Source: Syntrophaceae bacterium UBA7544 (lineage in GTDB: Bacteria > Desulfobacterota > Syntrophia > Syntrophales > Smithellaceae). From it: a stretch of 35,671 bases of DNA. Under the pieces are notes generated by a model, which made no database searches, was not told the origin of the DNA, and was given only the letters and a program-made list of their open reading frames with translations. Position 1 is the first letter of the stretch, and the number at the start of each line of letters is the position of its first letter. Shown piece after piece: positions 16,838-27,014 of the stretch. Position numbers and translations under genes: made by a program. Location of the stretch: the NCBI GenBank assembly GCA_002479215.1, contig DLME01000035.1, forward strand, positions 1 to 35,671, read 5' to 3'.

Positions 16838-18439
16838 TTAAATACTCAATTTTTTAATATTAAAATTCAGGGTAAAGTAATCGAAAATAATCCTAGTAAC
16901 GAAAACAGCCGTAAAAAGGCTGGCCAGAAGTCCGATGATTAATGTAACCGCAAATCCCTTAATCGGACCGGTGCCGAAGATAACCAGGAAAATAGCGGAA
17001 ACAATGCCGGTTACATGGGTATCAATAATGGTAATAAAGGCTCTTTTATAACCGGTATCCAGTGACAAGCGAATCGTTTTTCCCGTTCGCAGCTCCTCTC
17101 GAATTCGTTCAAAAATAAGTACGTTGGCATCGACAGCCATACCGACAGTGAGCAGTAAACCGGCGATGCCGGGCAAAGTCAGCGTGCCCTTGAAAGCAGC
17201 CAATGTACCCAAAACCAGAACGATATTGATAATGAGAGCCAAATCCGCTACTGTTCCCGAAAGCCGGTAATAAAACATCATGAACAAAATTACTAAAATA
17301 GAGCCGATTATTGTGGCCATAATACCCTGTCTGATCGAGTCGCCTCCGAGCGATGGTCCTACTGTTCTTTCCTCTAAAATATTTACTGGAGCGGGCAGCG
17401 CTCCCGCGCGCAGGACGATGGCGAGATCACGAGCCTCATCCATCGTGAAATTTCCGGTAATTTGCGCCTGTCCACCCGATATCCTTTCCTGAATGACGGG
17501 CGCTGAATGGACCACACCGTCCAAAACAATAGCCAGACGCCTGCGGACATTCTCCGCGGTGATCCGGTCGAAATCGGCAGCTCCCTGGGAATTAAATTTT
17601 AAGGAAACATTCGGCTCGCTGAAACGATTAGAAATTTGCACGTTGGCGGTTTCCAATGAAGCGCCGGTGAGAAGAGCTTTGTTTTTAAGTAAATATGGCA
17701 TTGAGTTTCGCTGGCCGGTTGATCTGTCTTCTCTTAAACCATAAGCAATTATATCTCCCTCCGGGATATTTCCGCGGAGAGCCTCTTCCAGAGAGTGCTC
17801 ATCATCAACTATTTTGAATTCCAGAAGAGCGGTTTTCCCAATGAGGTTCTTTGCTCTTTCCGGGTCTTTGATTCCCGGCAATTGAATCATGATACGATTA
17901 TCGCCTTCGGGGACAATTTCCGGCTCGGCGATGCCAAACTGATCAACCCTGTTCCGAATTGTTTCGAGACTATGTTCAACAGTAAGCTTTTTTAGATCAA
18001 CAGCTCTTTTATCATTTATTTTTAAACTGATTATTTGTCCGCTTTCACGCACGTTGGATGAGGCTATTTCCAAATCAGGATAATGGTCATGCAGCAGTTT
18101 ATCCAGAATTGTTCTTCCGGAAGAATCGGTAAGTTCCAATGAAATCGTTGCGCCTTTTGTCTTTTCCACTTTACGGAAGCGCACCTTATTTTCCATCATT
18201 GATTCTTTGAGATCATTGGCCGTTCTTTCCATCATTGATTCCAAAGCTTTTTCCGTATCAATTTCTAAAACAAGATGCATTCCTCCCTGCAAGTCCAGTC
18301 CCAAATGGATTTTTTCTTTGGGAAAATATTCATTCCAGGGAGAGGGAATCTGGGTGATGAATGTCGGGATCAAAAAATACAAAGCAGCGAGGCAGACAAT
18401 TGCAGTGATTGATATCCTGATTTTTAAAGATTTGAACAT
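16838..18439 (-). CDS. secD: Protein translocase subunit SecD
   Basis: SecD is the larger partner of SecF in the SecYEG-associated export motor. The 533-residue protein begins with one membrane helix, then the GLDLQGGMHLVLEID signature near residue 47. A large periplasmic domain follows, then a C-terminal block of five helices containing GMAVDANVLIFERIREE. The length is somewhat below the 615 residues of E. coli and normal for deltaproteobacterial types. The start has AGGGGC upstream. It sits between yajC and secF in the usual order. Confidence 0.97.
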   Translation of the reverse strand: MFKSLKIRISITAIVCLAALYFLIPTFITQIPSPWNEYFPKEKIHLGLDLQGGMHLVLEIDTEKALESMMERTANDLKESMMENKVRFRKVEKTKGATISLELTDSSGRTILDKLLHDHYPDLEIASSNVRESGQIISLKINDKRAVDLKKLTVEHSLETIRNRVDQFGIAEPEIVPEGDNRIMIQLPGIKDPERAKNLIGKTALLEFKIVDDEHSLEEALRGNIPEGDIIAYGLREDRSTGQRNSMPYLLKNKALLTGASLETANVQISNRFSEPNVSLKFNSQGAADFDRITAENVRRRLAIVLDGVVHSAPVIQERISGGQAQITGNFTMDEARDLAIVLRAGALPAPVNILEERTVGPSLGGDSIRQGIMATIIGSILVILFMMFYYRLSGTVADLALIINIVLVLGTLAAFKGTLTLPGIAGLLLTVGMAVDANVLIFERIREELRTGKTIRLSLDTGYKRAFITIIDTHVTGIVSAIFLVIFGTGPIKGFAVTLIIGLLASLFTAVFVTRIIFDYFTLNFNIKKLSI

Positions 18440-18457
18440 GAATTGCCCCTTTCTATA

Positions 18458-18796
18458 CTATTCCTTTGGTGCGGTCGTTCCCGCTTTTTGAATGATGGAC
18501 GCCACTGCGCTGCGGGAGATTTTAATTCTTACTTTATCGGCAATTTCCAGAGTAACCACTGTGTCGGCTAAACCGGTTATTTTGCCGTGAATCCCGCCGG
18601 TGGTCATGATCGTATCGCCGTAGGCAAGGTTATTCAGCAAGGCTTTGAGTTCTTTTTGCTTCTTTTGCTGGGGGCGAATTAATAAAAAGTAGAAAATCAC
18701 GAAAATTACTACCATGGTGATGATGAAACCCCAATCGCCGCCACCGGCCGATCCACCACCCGGGGCACCGCCCATTGCGTATGCTAAAGATGTCAA
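18458..18796 (-). CDS. yajC: Preprotein translocase subunit YajC
   Basis: YajC is a small single-span accessory of SecDF. The 112-residue protein has a short Gly/Ala-rich N-terminus, one membrane helix (WGFIITMVVIFVIFYFLLI), the diagnostic RPQQKKQKEL, and a DTIMTTGGIHGKI soluble part. The start is TTG at 18794-18796, chosen because AAGGAGGAG is ideally placed eight bases upstream; the ATG seven codons later has no such site. It directly follows tgt and precedes secD by 18 bases, the classic tgt-yajC-secD-secF order. Confidence 0.95.
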   Translation of the reverse strand: MTSLAYAMGGAPGGGSAGGGDWGFIITMVVIFVIFYFLLIRPQQKKQKELKALLNNLAYGDTIMTTGGIHGKITGLADTVVTLEIADKVRIKISRSAVASIIQKAGTTAPKE

Positions 18797-18797
18797 T

Positions 18798-19916
<1,119 letters not shown>

Positions 19917-19954
19917 CTATCCTAACCCCGATAAACGGGATAAGTGCTAACTTA

Positions 19955-20992
19955 CTAAAGAATCAGCATGCAGTCGCCGTAACTGTAAAAATTATAACGT
20001 TTTTGCACTGCATGCTTATAGGCTCTTTTAATAAACGCCGTGTCGGCAAAAGCGCAGACAAGCAAAAATAAAGATGATTGCGGCAGATGAAAATTGGTTA
20101 GAAGTCCATTAACTTTTTTGAACCTGTAACCGGGATAAGTAAATAGACTGGTTTCGCCCGATTGCGGCCGGATATATCCGTCTTCATCTGCGGAGCTCTC
20201 GATTGTTCTCGTAGAAGTTGTTCCGACTGCAATTACCCTGCGAGCGTTATTAATTATTCGGCTTGCCTCCGGGCTAATTTCATAATGTTCTGATTCCATA
20301 ACATGTGTTTCAATTTCGTTTGCCTCGATAGGTAAAAAAGTTCCCAAGCCAACGTGTAAAGTTATGGATGCGATTTGCACACCTTTTGCTTCAAGCGATT
20401 GCAGAACATCTGCCGAAAAATGAAGGCCGGCAGTCGGAGCGGCAACGGAACCGGGATTTTTTGCGTAAATTGTTTGATATCGTTCCAAATCTCCGGTATT
20501 TTGCGCATCATTTTTTTTGCGCTTGATATAAGGTGGCAGGGGAGCGCGTCCAAAGTGGTTTAAATAATTTTCAAAACCATCCAATGCAGAAAATTCAAGC
20601 AGCCATTTTTTGTCTGATATTCTGGTTATTATTTTTGCTTCGCAGTTTTTCCCCATGATAATTATATCATTTTTATGCAGTCTCTTGGCTGGTTTCACAA
20701 GTACTTCCCAAGTTTGGGAATCTTTTTTGTTTTCTTTCTTAACCAAGAGCAATATTTCCACAATACCCCCTGTCTGTTTTTTGCCGAAGAGCCGAGCAGG
20801 TATTACCTTGGAATCATTAATAACCAAAACATCGCCATGATTTAAAAAATCAGGTAATTGGAAAAAATGACCGTCGACAATTGTTTCTTCATTTCTGTCC
20901 ACAAACAGCATGCGTGAACGATCTCTTTGCCGGCACGGCTGCTGGGCGATAAGGTCTTCCGGCAGAAAATATGAAAAATCTTTTAATTCCAT
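19955..20992 (-). CDS. queA: S-adenosylmethionine:tRNA ribosyltransferase-isomerase
   Basis: QueA transfers and rearranges the ribose of S-adenosylmethionine onto preQ1-tRNA to make epoxyqueuosine. The 345-residue protein has the family start (FSYFLPEDLIAQQPCRQRDRSR), GDVLVINDSKVIPARLFG, the central PTAGLHFSADVLQSL, and the C-terminal LLTNFHLPQSSLFLLVCAF. The ATG has no good ribosome site, and a 72-base gap separates it from the DUF2065 gene. That gap holds a perfect TTGACA on the minus strand but only a poor -10, so a separate queA promoter is possible but unproven. Confidence 0.97.
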   Translation of the reverse strand: MELKDFSYFLPEDLIAQQPCRQRDRSRMLFVDRNEETIVDGHFFQLPDFLNHGDVLVINDSKVIPARLFGKKQTGGIVEILLLVKKENKKDSQTWEVLVKPAKRLHKNDIIIMGKNCEAKIITRISDKKWLLEFSALDGFENYLNHFGRAPLPPYIKRKKNDAQNTGDLERYQTIYAKNPGSVAAPTAGLHFSADVLQSLEAKGVQIASITLHVGLGTFLPIEANEIETHVMESEHYEISPEASRIINNARRVIAVGTTSTRTIESSADEDGYIRPQSGETSLFTYPGYRFKKVNGLLTNFHLPQSSLFLLVCAFADTAFIKRAYKHAVQKRYNFYSYGDCMLIL

Positions 20993-21064
20993 GTCTTTTA
21001 TGTGAAAATTTAAAAAATTTGTGGCAAGTAAGCAGAATATTTTCCCGCTGTCAATGAAATTGCG

Positions 21065-21250
21065 TCAGCTTCTTCCAACATAAAGTAGGATCAAACCAAT
21101 AATCATAGCGGAGATACCCAGAAAACGTAAAGTAGATTCAGGAATTGTTGTTATTTTAGCCAAGTAAATTTTTAGCTTTCCCGGAAAAATAAAGTAAGGA
21201 AGCCCCTCAATGATAAAAACCATGCCTAAAACGCAAAGAAAGTATTTCAT
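21065..21250 (-). CDS. DUF2065 family small membrane protein (YjeT-like)
   Basis: This is a 61-residue protein with two membrane helices. The first (MKYFLCVLGMVFIIEGLPYF) ends in the EGLPYFIFP motif, and the second follows the TLRFLGISAMIIGLILLY stretch, both typical of DUF2065. Function is unknown. Its start overlaps the mazG stop by four bases (ATGA), so it depends on mazG translation. Confidence 0.85.
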   Translation of the reverse strand: MKYFLCVLGMVFIIEGLPYFIFPGKLKIYLAKITTIPESTLRFLGISAMIIGLILLYVGRS

Positions 21251-22044
21251 TCGTCATTATCCCTAATTTTTGCTTCATTCCAAAGAGCATCAATTTCAGT
21301 CAAATCTGCTTTTTCCAGAGTTACTCCGCGGGCGGAAAGTTGCCCGGTAATGTAAGAAAAGCGACGTAAAAACTTATTTGTTGTTTTAGATAACGCCGTC
21401 TCGGCATCGACTTGAACAAAGCGGCTTATATTTACCAGCGTAAATAAAATATCGCCTAGCTCTTCTTCTGTTTTATTCTGGTCACCTTTTTTCACGGCCA
21501 AGTCGAATTCTTTTAACTCTTCTTTAAGTTTCTTCAGCACTTCCTTAATCTTGGACCAGTCAAAGCCATAAGTAGCGGCTATAGCGGTAATTTTTTGCGC
21601 CCGTTTTAAGGCTGGTAGTGAACGCGGCACATTGGCGAATATATCCTGCTGACTATTTTTATTATCGCGTTCCTTCTTTTTGATTTGTTGCCAGTTTTCC
21701 TTGACTTCTTGCACTGAATTTACTTTTTTATCGCCAAAAACATGGGGGTGCCGCCGGATCATTTTTTTTCTAATTTCTTCCAGAACGTCACCTAGAGAAA
21801 ATAAACCGGCATCTTCGCTGATTTCGGCCACGAATAATATTTGGAATAGCAAGTCACCCAGTTCTTCCTTCAGGGCTTGGGAGCTTTTTTCTTCAAGAGA
21901 ATCGAAGACTTCATAAGCTTCTTCCAGAATATACTTGCCTATATCTTCTTTCTTTTGTTTTCTGTCCCAAGGGCAGCCGTCCGGTGACCGCAGCTTTTTT
22001 ATAAGCTTAATTAATTCTTTTATAGAGTTGTCATCTTTTTCCAA
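21247..22044 (-). CDS. mazG: Nucleoside triphosphate pyrophosphohydrolase MazG
   Basis: MazG hydrolyses NTPs to NMPs and pyrophosphate and helps clear abnormal nucleotides; in E. coli it also lowers ppGpp under starvation. The 265-residue protein has two tandem MazG domains. The first contains LRSPDGCPWD (19-27), EEAYE (41-45) and EELGDLL (60-66). The second contains EEELGDILFTLVNISRF near residue 190. The start is TTG at 22042-22044, with AGGA only at some distance, so expression may be low. It heads the minus-strand run that leads to lepB. Confidence 0.95.
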   Translation of the reverse strand: MEKDDNSIKELIKLIKKLRSPDGCPWDRKQKKEDIGKYILEEAYEVFDSLEEKSSQALKEELGDLLFQILFVAEISEDAGLFSLGDVLEEIRKKMIRRHPHVFGDKKVNSVQEVKENWQQIKKKERDNKNSQQDIFANVPRSLPALKRAQKITAIAATYGFDWSKIKEVLKKLKEELKEFDLAVKKGDQNKTEEELGDILFTLVNISRFVQVDAETALSKTTNKFLRRFSYITGQLSARGVTLEKADLTEIDALWNEAKIRDNDE

Positions 22045-22097
22045 TTAAGCGGATATCCTAATAAAAAATTTAATCCTTTTTAATTAAAATAATAATA

Positions 22098-22126
22098 AGC
22101 GTAGCATATAAAAGAGGCGCTGACAA
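22098..22126 (-). promoter_or_regulatory. Possible mazG operon promoter
   Basis: On the minus strand TTGTCA (22121-22126), a 17-base spacer and TACGCT (22098-22103) lie about 55 bases upstream of mazG. The -10 is a weak match. It is back to back with the lipoprotein promoter at 22206. Confidence 0.38.
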
Positions 22127-22205
22127 CAGATGGCCATGTTTTTAATAACAATTATTTCCAAGTGTGGATGGTATTATTTTACATCAACAATTGTTAAATT
22201 TGTCC

Positions 22206-22233
22206 TTGACAAGGCAAAAAAAAGGCGTATTCT
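22206..22233 (+). promoter_or_regulatory. Promoter of the small lipoprotein gene
   Basis: TTGACA (22206-22211), a 16-base spacer and TATTCT (22228-22233) precede the lipoprotein start by about 68 bases. Together with an AAAGGAGG ribosome site and a strong terminator, it makes a compact and probably highly expressed single-gene unit. Confidence 0.7.
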
Positions 22234-22301
22234 CTCCCCTCAAAAGTTGGGGTATAAAAGCCCAAAGATTGCGAAATTAACTGAAAGGAGGACAGACGTT
22301 A

Positions 22302-22475
22302 ATGAAGAAGGTATTTGCTATTATTATTTCAGTGCTTTTCGTTGCTTCTTTTGCAGTACTAGGCTGTAAAAAAGAAGAGCCGAAACCGGCAGAGGCTCCC
22401 AAAGTTGAAGCGCCCGCTGCTCAACCAGCGCCCGCAGCTACTGCTGTACCGGCACCGGAACCTGCAAAGAAATAA
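22302..22475 (+). CDS. Small Ala/Pro-rich lipoprotein
   Basis: This is a 57-residue protein. A basic start (MKK) is followed by a hydrophobic signal and the lipobox AVLGC with Cys22. The mature part is only 36 residues, opens with KKEE and continues as an Ala/Pro/Glu-rich tail ending PEPAKK. It should be an abundant extended lipoprotein, perhaps touching the cell wall as small Lpp-like proteins do, but no family is recognised. The ribosome site AAAGGAGG, a clear promoter and a terminator directly after it support a real monocistronic gene. Its low sequence complexity makes homology hard to judge. Confidence 0.85.
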   Translation: MKKVFAIIISVLFVASFAVLGCKKEEPKPAEAPKVEAPAAQPAPAATAVPAPEPAKK

Positions 22476-22505
22476 TTATTTCTAATTCATAAGCAGGACA
22501 AATCA

Positions 22506-22542
22506 ACCGGACATCCACTTAATGTGAGTGTCCGGTTTTTTT
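22506..22542 (+). terminator. Rho-independent terminator after the small lipoprotein gene
   Basis: ACCGGACA (22506-22513) pairs with TGTCCGGT (22529-22536), with CAC/GTG pairing further in, followed by a run of seven T's. It is 30 bases after the lipoprotein stop. Confidence 0.92.
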
Positions 22543-22592
22543 GTTAAGCGTAGCTTATTTAATAAAAATGTGTTATATTATTAAATATAATG

Positions 22593-22622
22593 TTGATTGT
22601 ATTACAGATTTTTCGATATTAT
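22593..22622 (+). promoter_or_regulatory. Possible promoter of the YtxH-DUF948-yajD genes
   Basis: TTGATT (22593-22598), an 18-base spacer and TATTAT (22617-22622) lie about 55 bases before the YtxH start and just after the preceding terminator. The surrounding A/T-richness makes chance matches likely. Confidence 0.4.
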
Positions 22623-22676
22623 GATTATAAATATGTTGTATAATTGTTAAATGACAATAATTGTCGGAGGTGCTTT

Positions 22677-23048
22677 ATGGCGGAAAGAAATGGTCATTTC
22701 TTCAAAGGTTTATTCATTGGCGGGTTAATCGGGGCCGTTATCGGGATTTTGTACGCGCCTAAAAGCGGCAAGGAAACGCGAGAAAATCTTGCCCGCCACG
22801 CGGATGAAATTATAGCCAAGGCTAAAGAAGACTTTGAAAAAAACAAAGAAACTAATGAAAAAGAACTCAAAAGACTTAAAAATATGGAATCATCAGTAAG
22901 AGATAAGGCGTCAGAAGTAGGAAACAAAATAAACGAATTTACTCATCAAAGCGCCGAGGCCGTTCAGAACAGTAAAAAAAGATTGAAGAAGGCAATTCAC
23001 GCCGGAGTTGAGGCCTATCGCGAGAAAAAGAAAAAGAAATTGTTTTAA
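22677..23048 (+). CDS. YtxH domain protein
   Basis: The start is the ATG at 22677, six bases after GGAGG; an upstream in-frame ATG lacks a ribosome site. The 123-residue protein has one Gly-rich membrane helix (GLFIGGLIGAVIGILYAP) followed by KSGKETRENL, the YtxH signature. The rest is a long charged helix likely to form a coiled coil (Glu/Lys-rich, about 35-110), ending in a run of Lys. YtxH proteins are membrane-attached and linked to general stress in some bacteria, with no known activity. It is followed after 17 bases by a DUF948 gene, a frequent pairing. Confidence 0.88.
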   Translation: MAERNGHFFKGLFIGGLIGAVIGILYAPKSGKETRENLARHADEIIAKAKEDFEKNKETNEKELKRLKNMESSVRDKASEVGNKINEFTHQSAEAVQNSKKRLKKAIHAGVEAYREKKKKKLF

Positions 23049-23065
23049 CCATTGAGGATAAGTCC

Positions 23066-23455
23066 ATGAACCTAGAAATATATTGGTTAATATTAGGCAT
23101 TGCCTTCTTTCTGCTGATAATTTTTTGCATTCCCATTCTTTTACAAATATGGCTCACTACGAAGAATATTACGCTAACTTTGGATACTCTTAATCGAAGT
23201 TTACCCATTATATTGAAAAATCTGGAAGAGATTACGACGAACATCAATAATTCTACCACTGCTGTGGATCGGGAAATTCAAACCATTTCTGATACAGTAA
23301 GGCGGTTCCATTCAGCGATAGATGGAATTATTGGTGATGTCCAAAACCTCGTTCCGAAAGCCGCGAATTTCCCCTTATTCCGAATGATTAAAAATGCTAC
23401 GGCGATTATAAAAGGTGTACGCGTTTTTCTGAACGTATTTCTGAATAAAAGATAA
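23066..23455 (+). CDS. DUF948-like membrane protein
   Basis: The 129-residue protein has one N-terminal membrane helix (WLILGIAFFLLIIFCIPILL). A predicted coiled-coil stretch with regularly spaced hydrophobic residues (about 30-90) follows, then a short amphipathic C-terminus. This fits the DUF948 pattern, whose members often lie next to YtxH proteins. The ribosome site GAGGA precedes the start. Function is unknown; an envelope scaffold role would be a guess. Confidence 0.75.
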   Translation: MNLEIYWLILGIAFFLLIIFCIPILLQIWLTTKNITLTLDTLNRSLPIILKNLEEITTNINNSTTAVDREIQTISDTVRRFHSAIDGIIGDVQNLVPKAANFPLFRMIKNATAIIKGVRVFLNVFLNKR

Positions 23456-23477
23456 GTCTGTTTGAAGAAGAAATGAA

Positions 23478-23936
23478 ATGGCAAAAGTAACATTTTCCAA
23501 CAAGTGGGGCCGCGTAAAAGTTCAAAAAAAAGTAATTTCCACAGGAGATAAGACTAAAACACTGCAAGATTCAGTGCGGGGTATTAAAAAAAATCAAAGA
23601 CCTCCTGCAGGCGAGGACTACCGCGAGAAATCACTGAATATTCACGGGCTTGTATGTGCCCGTTGCAGCCGTGAATTTGATGAATCCAGACGGCATCTTT
23701 TAACAGTCCACCATAAAGACGGTAATCATCACAATAATCCCGCTGATGGCAGCAATTGGGAAAATCTTTGTGTTTATTGTCATGAAGATGTTCATAGCCG
23801 CGGAGTATTGGCGGACTATTTAGAAGGCGAAGCATCTGGTCGGGAATTCGGTGTCGTTTATGAAGATTTATCGTCTGCGGGCAACTCCGGCTTATTCGCC
23901 GAAAAGTTAAAAAAAGCGTTGCAGAAAAATAAATAA
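23478..23936 (+). CDS. yajD: YajD-like HNH nuclease
   Basis: The 152-residue protein carries an HNH fold. Zinc cysteines Cys60/Cys63 and Cys98/Cys101 frame the catalytic region VHHKDGNHHNNPADGSNWEN, and CHEDVHSRG follows, with His106. The N-terminus is basic (about 1-50) and could bind nucleic acid. It closely resembles the YajD family, whose members are stand-alone HNH proteins of unknown biological role. It ends 11 bases from the convergent zinc-ribbon gene. There are no nearby phage or intron features, so it does not look like a homing endonuclease. Confidence 0.85.
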   Translation: MAKVTFSNKWGRVKVQKKVISTGDKTKTLQDSVRGIKKNQRPPAGEDYREKSLNIHGLVCARCSREFDESRRHLLTVHHKDGNHHNNPADGSNWENLCVYCHEDVHSRGVLADYLEGEASGREFGVVYEDLSSAGNSGLFAEKLKKALQKNK

Positions 23937-23947
23937 CGAGAATACTT

Positions 23948-24145
23948 TTAATTTAAAATTACGTTTAAGTTACCCTTTTCTTTGACCAGTTTGTCGCCGA
24001 CTGAAGTTCCACAATAAACACAACTATAATCATATTTTTCTCCTTCCGGCAGGATTAGCAGAAGCCTTTTTCTTACGGGAACAGCCTTTTTGCATCGAGG
24101 GCAGAATAACTCTGTGGCATCAAAGTCTTTATATGATTGTCGCAT
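23948..24145 (-). CDS. Small zinc-ribbon protein
   Basis: This 65-residue protein has two CxxC knuckles, Cys15/Cys18 (FCPRCKK) and Cys42/Cys45 (CVYCGTS), a classic zinc ribbon. Between them is a short basic, hydrophobic strand (VRKRLLLILPEGEKY). No enzyme activity is evident; such proteins often bind RNA or other proteins. The ATG at 24145 is preferred; a TTG two codons earlier would overlap the nadE stop. It is the last gene of the queD-folE2-nadE run. Confidence 0.75.
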   Translation of the reverse strand: MRQSYKDFDATELFCPRCKKAVPVRKRLLLILPEGEKYDYSCVYCGTSVGDKLVKEKGNLNVILN

Positions 24146-24147
24146 TA

Positions 24148-26217
24148 TCAATCATCACTATCCGGAATTTTCTCCCAGTTTTTAAGCCAGACTTCGGCTT
24201 CACTGTCACTGGGAGCTCGGTAATCACTGCGCGGTGAAAGTGATCCGCCGGAACCTACTTTGGGTCCGTTGGGGACGCAGGAGCGTTTATACTGCGAAGT
24301 TTTGAAAAATCTATATAGATAAATGTAAAGCCATTTTTTTATTTCCTTTAAGTTATAAGCGTTTCTCTTTTCAGGGGGGATATCGGGCCAGAGCCCTTTT
24401 TTCTTATCCTTCCACGCGCAATAGGCCAGAAATGCCACTTTTTTGGGTAAATAGCCAAAACGCGTTATGTAGAAGTTATTAAAATCCTGCAGTTCATAGG
24501 GACCGATAACCTCTTCGGTTTTCTGGCGTGGTTGATTGTTAATTTCTCCGGGAATAAGTTCGGGCGATATTTCGGTTTCCAGTACATCAATAAGAGTTTT
24601 GGATACTTCCGGCGAGAATTGATTGGTGTGCGCAATCCAGCGGATCAAATGCTGGATTAGTGTTTTAGGAACGCTGGTATTGACATTATAATGCGACATG
24701 TGATCGCCTATACCGTAAGTGCTCCAGCCTAAGGCCAGTTCACTTAAGTCTCCTGTACCCACAACCAACGCGTTTTTCGCATTAGCCAAGCGAAAGAGGT
24801 GCGCGGTACGCTGACCGGCTTGGACATTTTCGAAAGTAATATCGTAAACTTTTTTACCGCGCGCGAAAGGATGCTTGATATCCTTGAGCACCTGCAGGCA
24901 AGCGGGCTTGATATCGATTTCATTTGCTTCCACTCCCAACGCTTTCATCAGTTTAAACGCATTGTTATATGTTTTTGAAGTTGTCCCAAAACCGGGCATG
25001 GTGTAGGCTTTAACATTAGAACGCGGCAAGCCCAAAAGATCCGTTGTTTTGGCGGCGACAATAAGAGCCTGAGTAGAATCAAGGCCGCCGGAAACGCCGA
25101 TAACCAAATTGACAATACTTGAAGCTTTTAATCGTTTAGCCAAGCCTTGAACTTGAATATTATAAGCCTCATAGCAGCGCTGATCGCGTTGGGAAGGATC
25201 GGCGGGAATGTAGGGATAGCGCGAATATTCTCTGTTTAAAAGAATTTTTCCTTGGAAAGCGTCAACATTGAATTCTATCCTACGAAAAGATAAAAGCTTT
25301 TGTTTGTGGGTGGCAGAGTTCTGGCCAAAAGAGCTAAGGCGCATTCGGTCTTGCGCCAGACGATCCAAATCGATATCGCTGTATATTATCTGTGCTTTTT
25401 GCAAAAAGCGGGCAGATTCGGCAAGCAGGTTGCCATTTTCATAAATCATAGCGTGTCCATCCCAGGCCAGGTCGGTAGTCGATTCACCGGCACCGGCGGC
25501 GGCGTAAAGATATGCAGCAACTAAGCGAGCCGATTGGTTGGCGGCCAATTGGTGGCGATACTCCGATTTGCCGATGGTGATATTGGAAGCGGATAAATTT
25601 CCAATGATAGTAGCCCCGGCCATGGCGGCGAAGCTTGATGGCGGAATGGGAACCCACAAATCTTCGCAAATTTCGAGGAAAAAATTAAAATTATTAATAT
25701 TGGCTATTTTAAAGATTATATCGGCGCCGAAAGGAATTTCTTTTTGTCCAGCTAACTCTATTTTTGATGAAAGAGCGGTTTCGGCTGGGGTAAATTGCCT
25801 TCCTTCGTAAAATTCACGGTAGTTGGGGAGATATGATTTAACCGCGACACCAAGAATTTTACCGCGGTAAAATACAACCGCGCAGTTAAAAAGCCGGCAA
25901 TCAATCTGCAGCGGCGCGCCTACAGCCATAATCAAGTTAATCTTTTCAGAAGCTTTTGCAATTGTCGAAAGCGCTTCCTTCACACTGAACAAAAGCGCAT
26001 CCTGATGGAACAAATCTTCATTAGAATAAGCGGATAAGCCCAATTCCGGAAAAATGGCCAATATTGCTTTTTGGGAAGCCGCCTCTCGCGCGAGTTCAAT
26101 AGTTTTTTGAACGTTGAAAAAAGTATCGGCAACTCTAAGTTCGGGAATGCAAACCGCCGCGCGGATAAAGCCATGATTATACAGATTAAAAAACTGATCA
26201 GGTTTTTTTGGAGGCAT
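24148..26217 (-). CDS. nadE: Glutamine-dependent NAD+ synthetase
   Basis: This enzyme makes NAD+ from deamido-NAD+ with glutamine as nitrogen donor. The 689-residue protein has an N-terminal nitrilase-type glutaminase domain with the catalytic triad Glu58 (FPELGL), Lys127 ([16 protein letters not shown]) and Cys184 (EICEDLWVP). A C-terminal ATP pyrophosphatase domain follows, with the P-loop SGGLDST at 376-382 and [12 protein letters not shown]. The length matches the long actinobacterial-type enzymes. It begins 4 bases after folE2 with AGGA upstream. Confidence 0.96.
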   Translation of the reverse strand: MPPKKPDQFFNLYNHGFIRAAVCIPELRVADTFFNVQKTIELAREAASQKAILAIFPELGLSAYSNEDLFHQDALLFSVKEALSTIAKASEKINLIMAVGAPLQIDCRLFNCAVVFYRGKILGVAVKSYLPNYREFYEGRQFTPAETALSSKIELAGQKEIPFGADIIFKIANINNFNFFLEICEDLWVPIPPSSFAAMAGATIIGNLSASNITIGKSEYRHQLAANQSARLVAAYLYAAAGAGESTTDLAWDGHAMIYENGNLLAESARFLQKAQIIYSDIDLDRLAQDRMRLSSFGQNSATHKQKLLSFRRIEFNVDAFQGKILLNREYSRYPYIPADPSQRDQRCYEAYNIQVQGLAKRLKASSIVNLVIGVSGGLDSTQALIVAAKTTDLLGLPRSNVKAYTMPGFGTTSKTYNNAFKLMKALGVEANEIDIKPACLQVLKDIKHPFARGKKVYDITFENVQAGQRTAHLFRLANAKNALVVGTGDLSELALGWSTYGIGDHMSHYNVNTSVPKTLIQHLIRWIAHTNQFSPEVSKTLIDVLETEISPELIPGEINNQPRQKTEEVIGPYELQDFNNFYITRFGYLPKKVAFLAYCAWKDKKKGLWPDIPPEKRNAYNLKEIKKWLYIYLYRFFKTSQYKRSCVPNGPKVGSGGSLSPRSDYRAPSDSEAEVWLKNWEKIPDSDD

Positions 26218-26221
26218 GAAT

Positions 26222-26989
26222 TTATCCTTTCTCTAAATAGGCGTATGCGCTGTGGTTATGAATGCTTTCAAAGTTCTCGGCTTCAATGCTATACCAGATA
26301 AAATTTTCATCTTTATCTAGTTTTACGGCCACACTGCGGACGACATCTTCCACGAATTTCGGATTTTCATAAGCTTTTTCCGTAACATATTTTTCATCCA
26401 CGCGCTTTAAAAGAGAGTATACCTCACCACTGGCCGAATCTTCCACTATTTTTATAATATCTTCAATCCAGAAAAATTTCTGAAAGCGCACCTTTACCGT
26501 AACGATACTGCGCTGATTATGCGCGCCGAATTGGCTAATTTCTTTGGAGCATGGGCAGACTGTGGTCACAGGCACGATGACTCCCACCAGAAAATCAGTT
26601 TGGATGGCGCTGTTTTCGCCCGCAAAAAGACACCGGTATTCCATGAGGCTTTTGGCTTTGGAAACAGGCGCTGTTTTTTCCAGAAAATAGGGGAATTCAA
26701 TTTCCATATGCGCCGAATGGGCGTGCGGCTTTTGCCGTGTCTTCTCCAGAACTGTTTGGAAAGTTTTAATGCTGATTTGGCCTTTGAATTCATTGAGCAC
26801 TTCCACAAAGCGGCTCATGTGTGTGCCCTTGAAATGGCGCGGCAGATTGACGTACATATTTATTGTGGCATTTACCGGCTGGGTGCCGCGGGCACGATCA
26901 AGGACTATAATCGGATATTTGATGTTTTTGACGCCGACTTTTTTAATATCGATATTGCGGAAATCTTTTTGATTTTGGATATCAATCAT
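26222..26989 (-). CDS. folE2: GTP cyclohydrolase FolE2 (type IB)
   Basis: FolE2 converts GTP to 7,8-dihydroneopterin triphosphate, the entry to both folate and queuosine synthesis. The start is set at 26989 ([20 protein letters not shown]) because homologues begin there. A longer frame reaches 27121 but overlaps queD and encodes no family sequence. The 255-residue protein has the FolE2 hallmark [10 protein letters not shown] (Cys145 and Cys147) followed by GAHNQRS, and a conserved [14 protein letters not shown] stretch. FolE2 can use metals other than Zn2+. It follows queD by 25 bases, which points to queuosine as the main product. The ribosome site is weak. Confidence 0.94.
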   Translation of the reverse strand: MIDIQNQKDFRNIDIKKVGVKNIKYPIIVLDRARGTQPVNATINMYVNLPRHFKGTHMSRFVEVLNEFKGQISIKTFQTVLEKTRQKPHAHSAHMEIEFPYFLEKTAPVSKAKSLMEYRCLFAGENSAIQTDFLVGVIVPVTTVCPCSKEISQFGAHNQRSIVTVKVRFQKFFWIEDIIKIVEDSASGEVYSLLKRVDEKYVTEKAYENPKFVEDVVRSVAVKLDKDENFIWYSIEAENFESIHNHSAYAYLEKG

Positions 26990-27014
26990 AAATAAATGAT
27001 TTTTTATAAAGTGC

